A stretch of 64,000 bases of DNA. Origin: Actinotignum timonense (GTDB taxonomy: Bacteria > Actinomycetota > Actinomycetes > Actinomycetales > Actinomycetaceae). Shown here in pieces: positions 28,339-38,832 of this stretch. How positions within the stretch are numbered: the first letter of the stretch is position 1; every line of letters begins with the position of its first letter. Both the position numbers and the translations under genes were made by a program. The notes under the pieces are model-generated. The model saw only the letters and a program-made list of their open reading frames with translations. It was not told where the DNA came from and did no database searches. Location: assembly GCF_030216305.1 (NCBI RefSeq), contig NZ_JASOKT010000004.1, forward strand, positions 1-64,000, written 5' to 3'.

Positions 28339-31300
28339 TCAAACATATTCACCGGCATCAGCCACCGCATAGCTTTCTGCGTTAGCCGGGGCGCCGAGCC
28401 CACGGAAGCGGTCCAGCAGAAGGCTGATCTTCTCGATAACACGCTGTTTGCGGGCAATGCGGCTGTTCTTACCCGCCCCGAAGAGCGATTCGGCCGGCAA
28501 AATGATTTCAATATCCGCACCCGAGGCCACCAAACGCCCGCGCCGGAAGACCATATCGATGAAAGTATCCGTTTGCGGCTGTTTGAGGTTTTCCTCCCGC
28601 ACCAGTTGTTCAATTTCCGCAGCCTTTTGTTCAGCTAAATACTGTTCCCATTCTTGGTCAATCTCACCGGTCACGGAGACCGACTCGATAAACCGCTCAA
28701 TAAGGTCAAGCTTGTTCTGCAGGCTCGGGCTGGATTTGACCACGCGCCGGATTTCTTCGCGAATCTCGGCTCGCGATCCAGCTTCGTGCTGTGCCCGGTA
28801 GCGTTCCACCAGCATGAGGATGTAATCAACGTTGACCTCAACGTGCTTCATGAGCTCGATCTCGAAAGTGAGGTCGTCATTGATGCGCTCAACATCGCCT
28901 TCGCTTTGCTTGCGCCGGGCCCGGTATAGCTCAAGGTATGTGGATTGGTAGTCCTGCAGATCGCGCTGGGAAAGCGGGTCCTGTCCCTCGAATTCATCGA
29001 AAGCGGTGAGGATATTGCGCAGGCGCAGCAGCTCTCCAAATACCTGAATGAACGCGTTTTGCTGGCTTTCGCTGGCGATAACCGCGCCGGGTTCCCAGGT
29101 CCGTAGAGCATCAATCTTCGTTACGTACGTGGAGAAGTAATCAGCGAAAGGCTTGAGCACGGTGATGCCTTGCGCTTCTTTGTTTCCGAACAGCGCGATG
29201 GCATCGTTTGTTTCCTTTTCGAGGTTCCGGAAGGAAACGATATTCCCGTAAGTTTTCACGGAGTTGAGAATCCGGTTGGTCCGCGAGAACGCCTGGAGCA
29301 GCCCGTGGTGATGCATATGCTTATCCACCCACAGAGTGTTGAGGGTTTTCGCGTCGAATCCGGTGAGGAACATATTGACCACGATGAGCATATCCAGCTC
29401 ACGCGTCTTCATCTTCTTGGAAACGTCCTCGTAGTAGTTGCCGAAGTTGTTTGCCGAGGTATCGAAATTCGATCCGAACATGGCGTTGTAATCGGCGATG
29501 GCTCCCTCAAGGAATTCCCGATCCGGCAACGAAAGCGCCTCGGCGTTGAAGTCTTCTTCGGGGAGTAGGCCGTCGCCACTGTACTCATCTGAGTTCGCCG
29601 CGTAGGTGAAGATCGTGGCGATTTTCAGGCGCCGCTCCGCTGGCAGGTTCTCTTGTTGCCGAGCAAATTCCGTGTAGTAGAGTTTCGCGGCGTTGACGGA
29701 GGCGGTTGCGAAAATAGAGTTGAAGCCGGAGAGGCGCTTGCCTTTGAGGGAGTAGTGCTCGTTCCGTTTTGTTTTCTGATCGAAATGCTCAAGGATATAA
29801 GCCACAACCTGGCTGATTCGGCGCGGGTCTAGGAGGGCTGCCTCGGTGGCGATGGCTGCTACTTCCTCGTCCTCCACGCCTTCACGGGCCCGCACGGTGT
29901 TGACGTAGTCGATGCGGAAAGGCAGCACATTGGCGTCTGTGATCGCGTCCGAAATGGTGTAGGAGTGGAGGCGATCACCAAAGACTTGCGCCGTCGTACG
30001 AATCGCAAGCGAGGAACCGCTTGCCTTGTTTTCGTTGAAAATCGGGGTGCCGGTGAACCCGAAGAGGTGGTAGTTCCGGAAGGCTTTCGTGATCGCCTTG
30101 TGCATATCCCCGAATTGGCTGCGGTGGCATTCGTCGAAGATGATGACGATATGACTGTTGTAGACATCGTGGGTCTTGGTTGCACGCACGAAGTTGGAGA
30201 GCTTCTGGATCGTGGTGATGACGATGCGGGCAGCCGGGTTAGATAGCTGCCGGGCCAGCTCGGCGGTGGAGCGGTTGGAATTGACCGCGCCTTTTTGGAA
30301 CGTCTCGTATTCCTTCTTGGTTTGGTCGTCCAGATCCTTTCGGTCGACGACGAAAAGAACCTTATCCACTCCCTCGATGCGGGTTGCGAGCTGGGCGGTC
30401 TTGAAGCTGGTGAGGGTTTTACCCGAGCCGGTGGTGTGCCAAATATAGCCGCCAGCTTCGATGCTCCCGAGCTTTTTGTAATTGGTGGCGATCCGGATGC
30501 GGTTGATAATGCGCTCGGCGGCCACGATCTGGTAGGGCCGCAGCACCATGAGGTTCTTCTCGGAGGTGAAGACGCAGAATCGCGAAATGATGTTGAGCAG
30601 GGTGCGTTTGGAGAGGAAGGTCTTCGCGAAATCCATGAGGTCGGTGATATGGCGGTTGCGCGCGTCTGTCCACCAGGAGGTGAATTCGAAACTCGCGGCG
30701 CTCGCCTTCTTATGCCCGGAATTCTGGCCTTTCACGTGCTCAAAACGCGTGGTATTGGAGTAGTACTTCGTGTACGTACCGTTGGAAATCACGAAAAGCT
30801 GGACGTATTGGAACAGGCCGCTGCCCGCCCAGAAACTATCGCGCTGGTAGCGGTTGATCTGGTTGAACGCTTCGCGCAGTTCCACGCCGCGCCGCTTGAG
30901 CTCAATATGTACGAGCGGCAGACCGTTCACCAGGATAGTCACGTCGTAGCGGTTGTGATGCCGGCCTTCCACCTCGTACTGGTTGATGACCTGCATGTGG
31001 TTGCGGTGAATATTTTCCTTATCGAAAAGGTGGATATTCTTCTGGCTGCCGTCTGTGCGGACTAGTACCAGCGCCGCGGGATTCGCCTGAATAATCGCGG
31101 TTTTTTCCAGGATCCCTTCGGCTTTATTGGCGAGCTGCATGCTGTAAAAACGCGCCCATTCATCGGCATCGAAGCGGATGCCGTTGAGGGCCTCAAGTTG
31201 CGCGCGCAGATTGTTTTCGAGGTCTGCTTCTTCTTTGATGGGCAGGTACTCGTATTCTTGCCGCTGGAGTTGCGCGATGAGTTCTTTTTCTAGCGCTGCT

Positions 31301-31395
31301 TCGGATTGATACCCTGCGGCTTGACGCGTGGGCGGGTCATATGTGGCGACGACGGTCGCATCGTCGCTGGCGGCAATCGGAAGATAACTGGTCAT
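28339..31395 (-). CDS. hsdR: Type I restriction enzyme, R subunit (HsdR)
   Basis: Translocates and cleaves unmodified DNA in the HsdR2M2S1 complex. The 1018-aa chain has an N-terminal PD-(D/E)xK nuclease (~130-190: DVTILVNGLPLVHIELKRR), then a superfamily 2 motor with Walker A HTTGSGKTLTSF (~325), the DEAD-like box FDECHRSQFG, FTGTPIF, and later helicase motifs (LTGFDAKTLNTLWVDK). Length and motifs are complete, so it looks functional. Its ATG overlaps the hsdS stop by four bases, giving the order hsdM-hsdS-hsdR as one operon. It is followed by a small acidic unknown. Confidence 0.96.
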   Translation of the reverse strand: MTSYLPIAASDDATVVATYDPPTRQAAGYQSEAALEKELIAQLQRQEYEYLPIKEEADLENNLRAQLEALNGIRFDADEWARFYSMQLANKAEGILEKTAIIQANPAALVLVRTDGSQKNIHLFDKENIHRNHMQVINQYEVEGRHHNRYDVTILVNGLPLVHIELKRRGVELREAFNQINRYQRDSFWAGSGLFQYVQLFVISNGTYTKYYSNTTRFEHVKGQNSGHKKASAASFEFTSWWTDARNRHITDLMDFAKTFLSKRTLLNIISRFCVFTSEKNLMVLRPYQIVAAERIINRIRIATNYKKLGSIEAGGYIWHTTGSGKTLTSFKTAQLATRIEGVDKVLFVVDRKDLDDQTKKEYETFQKGAVNSNRSTAELARQLSNPAARIVITTIQKLSNFVRATKTHDVYNSHIVIIFDECHRSQFGDMHKAITKAFRNYHLFGFTGTPIFNENKASGSSLAIRTTAQVFGDRLHSYTISDAITDANVLPFRIDYVNTVRAREGVEDEEVAAIATEAALLDPRRISQVVAYILEHFDQKTKRNEHYSLKGKRLSGFNSIFATASVNAAKLYYTEFARQQENLPAERRLKIATIFTYAANSDEYSGDGLLPEEDFNAEALSLPDREFLEGAIADYNAMFGSNFDTSANNFGNYYEDVSKKMKTRELDMLIVVNMFLTGFDAKTLNTLWVDKHMHHHGLLQAFSRTNRILNSVKTYGNIVSFRNLEKETNDAIALFGNKEAQGITVLKPFADYFSTYVTKIDALRTWEPGAVIASESQQNAFIQVFGELLRLRNILTAFDEFEGQDPLSQRDLQDYQSTYLELYRARRKQSEGDVERINDDLTFEIELMKHVEVNVDYILMLVERYRAQHEAGSRAEIREEIRRVVKSSPSLQNKLDLIERFIESVSVTGEIDQEWEQYLAEQKAAEIEQLVREENLKQPQTDTFIDMVFRRGRLVASGADIEIILPAESLFGAGKNSRIARKQRVIEKISLLLDRFRGLGAPANAESYAVADAGEYV

Positions 31396-32660
31396 TTGGC
31401 TTCCTCAAAACTCAGGAGCCGGTCACGGTAGTACTCATACTGCTTGCGCCGAGCCTCAATCTCCGCGGGCAGACCCGAGGAAATATCGTTGACAAGGGCG
31501 TCGAACTTATCGAGGATAGCGACGATGCGTTCTTGTTCGGCGAGTGGGGGTACTGGAACTAAGGTGTTTCGAACTGTCTGCGCATTCAAATTGCTAACCG
31601 TTCCCGAACCTGCCGCGGAAGTAAATTGTCGTTGGACGTCCGAGCTACGCAGAGCGTGGTATAGGTAATCAGGCAAAAACGAGTCTTCAAACCCCGATAT
31701 CTTCAACCACCCGTCGTGTATGCACCCTCGAATTTGCGAAATGTACGGTCTGCCAAAACTCATCGAATTAGAAAGGATAAAATCGCCAGGATTTACGATG
31801 CGCGACTTCTCGGCACCGGCCAAGGTCACGTATTGCTCCGTATCGGTAACATACTTACCTTCAGCCGGAACGTCGCCAATCTTGATCCATGGAAGCGCAT
31901 CCTCACCGGGCTCTGTAATGAATGACCGAATCGGACGAGGTGAAGCACCCCGAACTATCTCGCACATGTCTCCCAGTAGCCGAGTAGTAGGATTCTCGCC
32001 AAGATGATTTTTAGTGTTTTTAAAATCAATGAGAGCATCCCGATAATGCCCATATTGCATAGTACGGGCTTCCAGCTCCGCTTCCAGCTCCGCTTCCAGC
32101 TCCGCTTCCATTTTAGTGAATGCATCTAAGATTCGCACTATTTCGTCTTGAACTTCACACGGTGGAACCGGGAATTTCACTTTAGCAAGAAGCTGTTTAG
32201 ATAGATTAAAACGGGTTACGCCGTTGGCGCACTTGACTATCTGCTTCCTTAGTTCCGTTGATCTAAATAGATATTTGGCAAAATCCGGACGAACTCGCTC
32301 AGGAAGTCTAACCAAAAAACAAAAACTATTAAGATAGATCCTGTCTTTAGGTTCAACAGTCATAACCGATGTCATACCTGCTTCGTCTAAATTCTCTGAC
32401 GAAGCCGTAAAAATTAAGTCACCGCGATGAATCTGAGTTTGCTTCTCACGATCCCCAATCGCGACTCGTTCAAGATCGCTTAGATCCACCGCAATGTTAT
32501 TAAAAACATTCTTGTAGGGAATGAAGAAAGCGTTCCCTCGCCCAAAATCACTCTTGGTTTTGGACCTTAAACCTGATTCGAACGGGCCAATGTCAGCTAG
32601 TTGAATGTATTCAACGCCATTCGGGCAGTACGTCTGGATCAGTTCGTCAATGCGGCTCAC
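31392..32660 (-). CDS. hsdS: Type I restriction enzyme, specificity subunit (HsdS)
   Basis: Chooses the bipartite DNA target for both restriction and methylation. The 422 aa comprise two target recognition domains (~10-150 and ~220-370), each followed by a conserved helix (CEVQDEIVRILDAFTKME and AEQERIVAILDKFDALVND). The central helix contains three perfect EAEL repeats encoded by 12-bp tandem repeats at 32073-32108; in type IC enzymes the number of such TAEL-type repeats sets the spacing of the two half-sites. The first recognition domain (about 32130-32600) is visibly AT-richer than its flanks, as expected of exchanged cassettes. GTG start overlaps hsdM (GTGA); the stop overlaps hsdR. Confidence 0.95.
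   Translation of the reverse strand: MSRIDELIQTYCPNGVEYIQLADIGPFESGLRSKTKSDFGRGNAFFIPYKNVFNNIAVDLSDLERVAIGDREKQTQIHRGDLIFTASSENLDEAGMTSVMTVEPKDRIYLNSFCFLVRLPERVRPDFAKYLFRSTELRKQIVKCANGVTRFNLSKQLLAKVKFPVPPCEVQDEIVRILDAFTKMEAELEAELEAELEARTMQYGHYRDALIDFKNTKNHLGENPTTRLLGDMCEIVRGASPRPIRSFITEPGEDALPWIKIGDVPAEGKYVTDTEQYVTLAGAEKSRIVNPGDFILSNSMSFGRPYISQIRGCIHDGWLKISGFEDSFLPDYLYHALRSSDVQRQFTSAAGSGTVSNLNAQTVRNTLVPVPPLAEQERIVAILDKFDALVNDISSGLPAEIEARRKQYEYYRDRLLSFEEAK
32068..32108. repeat. Three 12-bp tandem repeats inside hsdS
   Basis: On the plus strand CAGCTCCGCTTC occurs three times in a row (32073-32084, 32085-32096, 32097-32108), preceded by a partial unit GCTTC. Each unit encodes EAEL. Gain or loss of a unit keeps the frame and changes the length of the helix between the two recognition domains. 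Confidence 0.95.
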
Positions 32661-34216
32661 TTGGCACCCTCCAGATCCGCGACAATCGCGTCGATAGCGG
32701 CGCGCAACTCGGCTTGGCGGGCCACGATCCCCTCGATCTCCTTATTGAGCGCGTGGATATCGATCTTTTCCCGGGTATCCTCGGGCTCCACATAACTGGA
32801 AACCGACAGATTGTAATCGGCTTCCGCGATCTCGCTCATGGGAACAAGCTGGGCGAAATGCTCCTGATTTTCCCGCTTCGCATAGGCATCCAGAATTTGC
32901 TCGCGGTAAGCCTCCGTGATTTGATTCTTCGTGCCAGACCGCTCGAACAACTGAGAAGCATCAATGAACAGAACGTTCGAATCCTTCTTGGCCTTCTTAA
33001 GCACCAGAACACACGTGCCAATAGTGGTGCCGTAGAACAGGTCCACCGGTAGCTGGATCACGGCATCAACATAGTTGCCGTCCACCAAATACTTGCGGAT
33101 CTTCTGCTCTGCCCCGCCGCGGTAGAGCACCCCGGGGAACTGAACAATAGCAGCCGTGCCATCTTCCGCCAGCCAGGAAAGAATATGCATGGTGAAAGCC
33201 AGATCAGCCTTACCCTTCGGGGCAAGCACACCCGCCGGAGAAAAGCGCTCGTCGTTCATTAACGTGGGCGAATCCGAGCCGATCCACTTCGTGGAGTAGG
33301 GAGGATTGGAAACAATCGCCTCGAAGGGCTCGTCATCCCAATGCGCCGGCGCGGTGAGAGTATCCCCCAGGGCGATATTGAATTTGGAGAAGTTCACGCC
33401 GTGCAAGAACATGTTGATGCGGCACAGGTTATACGTGGTGAGGTTTATTTCCTGACCGTAGAAGCCTTCCTCCACGTTATCCCGGCCCAGCACCTTAGCG
33501 AATTTAAGGAGCAGCGAACCAGAACCGCAGGCCGGATCATACACGCGCGACACCCGTCGCTTACCTAGGACGGTGATGCGGGCGATCAGTTCCGAAACGT
33601 CTTGCGGGGTGAAGAATTCGCCTCCCGATTTCCCGGCCGACGACGCATACATCGTCATGAGGTACTCGTAGGCATCACCGAAAGTATCAATATCGGCATC
33701 CTGGTAATTGCCGAACTCAAGGTCACCGATAGCATCGAGCAACTTCACGAGCTTGTCATTTCGCTGCTCGATGGTGTTACCCAGCCGAGGGCTATTGACG
33801 TTGATGTCCTCAAAGAGGCCCTTCATATCGTCTTCGGATTCGCTACCCGTGGCCGAAGCTTCGATGCTTGAGAATACCTTGGCAAGGGTCTCATTCAGAT
33901 TAGGATCACGCGGGGCAACCTTGCGGATGTTCTGGAACAGTTCAGAAGGCGCAATAAAGAATCCGAGGGTCTGGACAAGGTAGGCGCGGGCCTGCTCTGC
34001 GTCGTCGTCAGAAAGCTTCGTGTAATCGAAACCGGTCTCCCCCGCTTCCGCTTGGATCTTATTGACCCAGTTCGTGATGTGCTCGGAAATGAAACGGTAG
34101 AAGAGCATGCCCAGCACGTAGGCTTTGAAATCCCAGCCATCCACGCTCCCGCGCAGATCGTTGGCAACTCGCCAAATTGTCCGATGCAAATTCGCCCGCT
34201 GAGCCGCAGCTGCCAC
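32657..34216 (-). CDS. hsdM: Type I restriction enzyme, methyltransferase subunit (HsdM)
   Basis: N6-adenine methyltransferase that protects host DNA and forms the core of the type I complex. The N-terminal HsdM domain (~1-150, WRVANDLRGSVDGWDFKAYVLGMLFYRF) precedes the catalytic domain with SAM-binding DPACGSGSLLLK (~240) and the active-site motif NPPYSTKW (~310). The preferred start is GTG 34216, five bases after AAGGAGG; ATG 34240 would put that site inside the gene. TAAAGT at 34250-34245 is a plausible -10. It is the first gene of the hsdM-S-R operon, located downstream of the groES terminator. Confidence 0.96.
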   Translation of the reverse strand: MAAAAQRANLHRTIWRVANDLRGSVDGWDFKAYVLGMLFYRFISEHITNWVNKIQAEAGETGFDYTKLSDDDAEQARAYLVQTLGFFIAPSELFQNIRKVAPRDPNLNETLAKVFSSIEASATGSESEDDMKGLFEDINVNSPRLGNTIEQRNDKLVKLLDAIGDLEFGNYQDADIDTFGDAYEYLMTMYASSAGKSGGEFFTPQDVSELIARITVLGKRRVSRVYDPACGSGSLLLKFAKVLGRDNVEEGFYGQEINLTTYNLCRINMFLHGVNFSKFNIALGDTLTAPAHWDDEPFEAIVSNPPYSTKWIGSDSPTLMNDERFSPAGVLAPKGKADLAFTMHILSWLAEDGTAAIVQFPGVLYRGGAEQKIRKYLVDGNYVDAVIQLPVDLFYGTTIGTCVLVLKKAKKDSNVLFIDASQLFERSGTKNQITEAYREQILDAYAKRENQEHFAQLVPMSEIAEADYNLSVSSYVEPEDTREKIDIHALNKEIEGIVARQAELRAAIDAIVADLEGAK

Positions 34217-34289
34217 AAGAACCTCCTTGTTATGTTCCACCGCAACTTTACCGGAGTTTCGCGGAGGCCGAGGCTACGGCTCAGGTAAA

Positions 34290-34329
34290 ACGTGGTGGGG
34301 CCGGCCCGAAAGAGCCAGCCCCACCACGT
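34290..34329 (-). terminator. groES terminator
   Basis: A perfect 12-bp stem ACGTGGTGGGGC/GCCCCACCACGT (34290-34301, 34318-34329) is followed on the minus strand by TTTTACC. It insulates groES from the restriction operon downstream. The 80 bp between groES and this hairpin contain four CTAG tetranucleotides and little else. Confidence 0.85.
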
Positions 34330-34411
34330 ACTACGCTGCCGCCGAATCACGGCGCTACTAGCTACCGCAAAAACGGCGCTGCCTAGCGCTATCTAGGCCG
34401 CCTAGCTGATG

Positions 34412-34708
34412 TTACTTTTCCACCACGGCGAGCACGTCACGCGCGGAGAGGATGATGAATTCATCCCCGCCGTACTTGACTTCGGTGCCACCGTAGCGGG
34501 AGTACACCACAACATCCCCCACCTTGACATCCATGGGAACGCGGTTGCCCTTATCATCAATGCGGCCCGGGCCCACCGCCAGAACGGTGCCCTCCTGGGG
34601 CTTTTCCGAAGCGGTATCGGGAACGATCAGACCGGAAGCGGTGGTCGTTTCTGCTTCAGCTTGACGGATAACAACGCGATCCTCAAGCGGCTTAATGGAG
34701 ACCGACAT
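34412..34708 (-). CDS. groES: Co-chaperonin GroES
   Basis: Forms the heptameric lid of the GroEL folding chamber. The 98-aa chain has the expected N-terminal [16 protein letters not shown], the mobile loop ([20 protein letters not shown]) and the C-terminal [30 protein letters not shown] precedes the ATG. It is controlled by HrcA through a perfect CIRCE element at 34842-34868. It ends at a strong terminator and is not followed by groEL, so the groEL gene(s) must lie elsewhere. Confidence 0.98.
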   Translation of the reverse strand: MSVSIKPLEDRVVIRQAEAETTTASGLIVPDTASEKPQEGTVLAVGPGRIDDKGNRVPMDVKVGDVVVYSRYGGTEVKYGGDEFIILSARDVLAVVEK

Positions 34709-34827
34709 GCGGCTCCTCCTTACTTCTCAACTCGTGCACTACAAACGCGCTCAGAACCGGGACCCGCCGTCGCGGGGGCCGGGCCCGCACTAAGCACAAG
34801 CCGTAGCATGAACTACGTCCGCTATTA

Positions 34828-34868
34828 AAGGTAAGCCGCACTTAGCACTCAGTCAAGGTGAGTGCTAA
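34828..34868 (-). promoter_or_regulatory. groES promoter with CIRCE operator (HrcA site)
   Basis: A perfect CIRCE inverted repeat TTAGCACTC-N9-GAGTGCTAA spans 34842-34868. On the minus strand -35 TTGACT (34856-34851) lies in the CIRCE spacer, followed by 17 bp and -10 TACCTT (34833-34828). HrcA bound to CIRCE would block RNA polymerase; heat shock relieves this. A leader of about 110 nt precedes groES. Confidence 0.95.
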
Positions 34869-34972
34869 GGATTTGCGAAAAGCGAAGTTTCTCGCACGGC
34901 GCGCGCTCAGCCGCAAGGTTCCGGGCACGCACACCTACCGCGCCGCACCCACGCTCGCGCCATTCCGCGAGC

Positions 34973-35857
<885 letters not shown>

Positions 35858-35895
35858 TTAGGCCCCGCCCGCTCGGGCACGCTAGGCTTGGAAGC

Positions 35896-37137
35896 GTGGA
35901 ACAGCTCGACGTCGCCCACTGGCTCACCTCCCCCGCCGGGCAAGCCCTCCTCGCCACCATGCCTGCCCATAACGTGGCCGATGCTTTCAAACTCTCCACC
36001 GAACTGCGCGAACGCGGGCTCACCCCCGAACAAAGCTCCGCTCTGCTCACCCAAACCCGGCTGCGCGATGCCGCCCGCGCCAAATTCGGCGAGCGCGCCA
36101 CCCGCATGTTCTTCACCGACGCCGGCCTTCAGCAATCCACCCGCGCCAGCGTGGCCCGCCAGCACGCCTCGGTTTTCCAGCGTGCCGGCGTGCGCGAAGT
36201 GCTCGATTTTGGTTGCGGGATCGGAGCGGATTCCCAGGCTTTCACCGATGCCGGCCTGACCGCCGTGGGAGTGGAGCGTGACCCGGTTACCGCTCATTTC
36301 GCGCAGGCTAATGCCGGTTGCGCCGTCGTACCAACAGACGGATACGCCCTGCTCGGTAGCTATGAAAGCCGCGAGGGGCTGTGGCTGGACCCGGCGCGGC
36401 GCGATGCGCGGGGGAAGCGGATTTCGCACCCCGAGCACTGGCAGCCGGCCCTCAGCGATGCTATTGCGCTGGCGCGCGAGTTCCGGGTGACCGGGATTAA
36501 GCTCGGGCCCGGGATTCGCTGGGCGGATTTGCCCGCCGATGCCTTCGTCGACTGGGTGAGCGTGGACGGGGACCTCGTGGAGGCGGTGGCGTGGTTTGGG
36601 ACGCGCGATCCGGGGCGCGGCGCCACGATTCTCACCGAAAAGCCCCGGCGCGAGGATGGCGACGGCGCCGCCACGTCCGCCCCCGGGAACTTGGTCGGCT
36701 ACTACCGCACCTGGCGCGGGGCTCCGAGCCAGTCGGCCGCTCCCCTGCCGGCCCGTCCCCTGGACGGGTACCTGTACGAACCGGATCCGGCGCTTATGCG
36801 CGCGGGCGGCCTCGACCAGGTGTGTAGCGATTTTGATTTGGCTCCGATTTCGCCCGGGCTGGCGTATTTAAGCGGCGACGCCGTCGCCTCCCCGCTCCTC
36901 GCCCGTTTCAAAATACTGGACGTTCTCCCGCTGCACGCTAAAACCGTGGCTGCCGAGCTGCGCAAACGCGGCGTCATGCGGGCCGAAATCAAAAAACGCG
37001 GAACCGATATTGACCCGGCGCTCTTCCGCAAACAACTCAAGCTGCACAAGAACGCCGGGGACGGCGCCGCCACCGTGATCCTCACCCGGATCCTCGGCGA
37101 GCACCGCGCTATCGTCGCCGAACGCGAAGGGTGGTAG
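35896..37137 (+). CDS. Class I SAM-dependent methyltransferase-like protein with THUMP-like C terminus
   Basis: A 413-aa actinobacterial protein with a helical N-terminal region (LLATMPAHNVADAFKLSTEL), a SAM-binding Rossmann fold (VLDFGCGIGADSQAFTDAG at ~105) and LDPARRDARGKR in the catalytic area, followed by a C-terminal domain ending in LKLHKNAGDGAATVILTRI. The target is unknown; RNA is suspected from the THUMP-like end. The start is GTG 35896, with TAGGCT (35883-35888) seven bases upstream, so it is probably leaderless. An open frame reaching back to 35812 was rejected. It is convergent with tsaD, three bases apart. Confidence 0.85.
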   Translation: MEQLDVAHWLTSPAGQALLATMPAHNVADAFKLSTELRERGLTPEQSSALLTQTRLRDAARAKFGERATRMFFTDAGLQQSTRASVARQHASVFQRAGVREVLDFGCGIGADSQAFTDAGLTAVGVERDPVTAHFAQANAGCAVVPTDGYALLGSYESREGLWLDPARRDARGKRISHPEHWQPALSDAIALAREFRVTGIKLGPGIRWADLPADAFVDWVSVDGDLVEAVAWFGTRDPGRGATILTEKPRREDGDGAATSAPGNLVGYYRTWRGAPSQSAAPLPARPLDGYLYEPDPALMRAGGLDQVCSDFDLAPISPGLAYLSGDAVASPLLARFKILDVLPLHAKTVAAELRKRGVMRAEIKKRGTDIDPALFRKQLKLHKNAGDGAATVILTRILGEHRAIVAEREGW

Positions 37138-37140
37138 GCG

Positions 37141-38211
37141 CTAGAACGCTACCAGATCGAGGGGCATATTCGTGTCCACCGTTATATCGAGAGCCGACGG
37201 CGCCCGCCCGCTGACCGCCACGCTGTACCCGAGGGCAGCAATCATGGCGCCATTATCGGTGCAGTAGCGCAGCGCTGGGATGCGCACGTTGATCCCGCGT
37301 TCGGCTCCGCGCTGGGCGGCCAGTTCCCGCAGCCGGGAATTCGCGGAGAATCCCCCGCCCACCACCAGGGTGTCGCAGCCTTTATCTTCGCAGGCCCGCA
37401 GGGCTTTATCCGTGAGGGTATCGGTAATAGCTTCGGTGAATCCGGCGGCAATATCGGGAACATTGACTTCTTCGCCGCGTTCCTCCAGGCCCTCAATATA
37501 GCGGGCCACCGCGGTTTTCAGGCCGGAGAAGGAAAAATCGTAGCGGTGGCGTGCTTTATTTTTCCCGCCTTCCAAGCCGCGCGGGAAACGAATGGCATCC
37601 CGGTTGCCGGTCCTTGAGAGGCGGTCGATATGCGGGCCGCCCGGGTAGGGCAGGCCGAGGAGACGCCCCACTTTATCGAAGGCTTCACCGGCGGCATCAT
37701 CCAGGGTGCCGCCCAGCTCCGTCACATCCCCGGCAATATCGCGCACGTGCAGAATCGAGGAATGACCCCCGGAAACCACCAGCCCGATGAAGCTTTCCGG
37801 GAAGGGCCCGCTGGCCAGCTGATCCACCGCCAGGTGGCCAATAATATGATTAACGCCGTAGAGCGGAATACCCAGCGCCAAGGCCAGGGATTTCGCGGCG
37901 GAAACCCCAACGGTCAGCGAACCAATGAGCCCCGGGCCGGCGGTCACCGCAATCGCATCCAGATCACCCAGCCCCACACCGGCCTTCTCCAGGGCCGCCT
38001 TCAAGGTGGGGACCATTTGCTGGAGGTGAGCACGCGAGGCAATCTCCGGGATAATGCCGCCGTAGCGGGCGTATTCATCCATAGACGTGGCGGTTACATC
38101 CGCCAGCAGCTCGCCGTCGCGTACGATCCCGATCCCCGTTTCATCACACGAGGTTTCGATTCCCAAAACTGTTGTACTCACGCCCGCCAATCTTACTCCT
38201 TTAATGCTCAT
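37141..38211 (-). CDS. tsaD: tRNA t6A threonylcarbamoyltransferase
   Basis: Transfers threonylcarbamoyl to A37 of tRNAs reading ANN codons, working with TsaB and TsaE encoded just upstream. The 356-aa chain shows ASKHA-fold signatures: [11 protein letters not shown] at the start, [13 protein letters not shown], the metal-binding His motif [20 protein letters not shown], and the Asp-containing [14 protein letters not shown] at the end. The ATG at 38211 overlaps the rimI stop (ATGA), which favours coupled translation; GTG 38181 would be nearer to the usual N terminus and is an alternative. Last gene of the tsaE-tsaB-rimI-tsaD run. Confidence 0.96.
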   Translation of the reverse strand: MSIKGVRLAGVSTTVLGIETSCDETGIGIVRDGELLADVTATSMDEYARYGGIIPEIASRAHLQQMVPTLKAALEKAGVGLGDLDAIAVTAGPGLIGSLTVGVSAAKSLALALGIPLYGVNHIIGHLAVDQLASGPFPESFIGLVVSGGHSSILHVRDIAGDVTELGGTLDDAAGEAFDKVGRLLGLPYPGGPHIDRLSRTGNRDAIRFPRGLEGGKNKARHRYDFSFSGLKTAVARYIEGLEERGEEVNVPDIAAGFTEAITDTLTDKALRACEDKGCDTLVVGGGFSANSRLRELAAQRGAERGINVRIPALRYCTDNGAMIAALGYSVAVSGRAPSALDITVDTNMPLDLVAF

Positions 38212-38813
38212 TCCTCGCCGGTGCCTGTCTGCTCGCCGACTCCGGTTTCCGCATCCCTGCGCAGCGCGCAGCGCATAATCGTGGCGTCACGCCCGTGATA
38301 GTAGCCCGGGCGCCGCCCCACCGCGGTAAAGCCGCGCGAGGCGTAGAGTCCAGTGGCAATCGGGTCGTCCGAGCGGACCTCGAGGAACATGGTTTCCCCG
38401 CCCGCATCGCGCGCCAGGGTCATGAGGTCGTCAAGAAGCGCGCCGCCCAGGCCCTGCCCCCGCACCGCCTGCGCCACCGCGAGGGTGAGGATTTCGGCTT
38501 CCACTCCCAGGCTGACCCCGCCGGCCGCCAGGATGGGCGGGTGGAGATCGTCGAGCGCATTAATGGAAGGAGCGCTTGGTTTAACGGCGCCGGGCACGGC
38601 CGAAGTGGCGCCGTGCTCCGCGACTTCCCGCGGCGGTTCCACCGTGTAGAGCAGGTAGGCTTCGCTACTGGCCCGCAGCGCCTGCTCCCAGGCCCCGCGC
38701 GGCCAGGCCTCCCGCGCCCCAAATTGCGCGGCATCAAAACGCGCCAGGTCACGCGCCCAGGACGGATCAGCCACCACGCGCCGCACCGGCACATCGCGCC
38801 AGCGCCGCGGCAT
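38208..38813 (-). CDS. rimI: Ribosomal protein S18-alanine N-acetyltransferase (RimI-like)
   Basis: A GNAT acetyltransferase of 201 aa in the position where rimI sits in actinobacteria, between tsaB and tsaD. The acetyl-CoA motif is [20 protein letters not shown]; further RimI-like features are [31 protein letters not shown]. An insertion-rich middle (~70-110, Glu/Pro/Ala) lengthens the protein over the usual ~150 aa. The ATG 38813 has GGGGAG four bases upstream and begins [12 protein letters not shown]; the frame is open into tsaB but that part was not used. It acetylates S18 or other N termini; exact targets are by family inference. Confidence 0.9.
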   Translation of the reverse strand: MPRRWRDVPVRRVVADPSWARDLARFDAAQFGAREAWPRGAWEQALRASSEAYLLYTVEPPREVAEHGATSAVPGAVKPSAPSINALDDLHPPILAAGGVSLGVEAEILTLAVAQAVRGQGLGGALLDDLMTLARDAGGETMFLEVRSDDPIATGLYASRGFTAVGRRPGYYHGRDATIMRCALRRDAETGVGEQTGTGEE

Positions 38814-38832
38814 CTCACTCCCCACCACGCGC

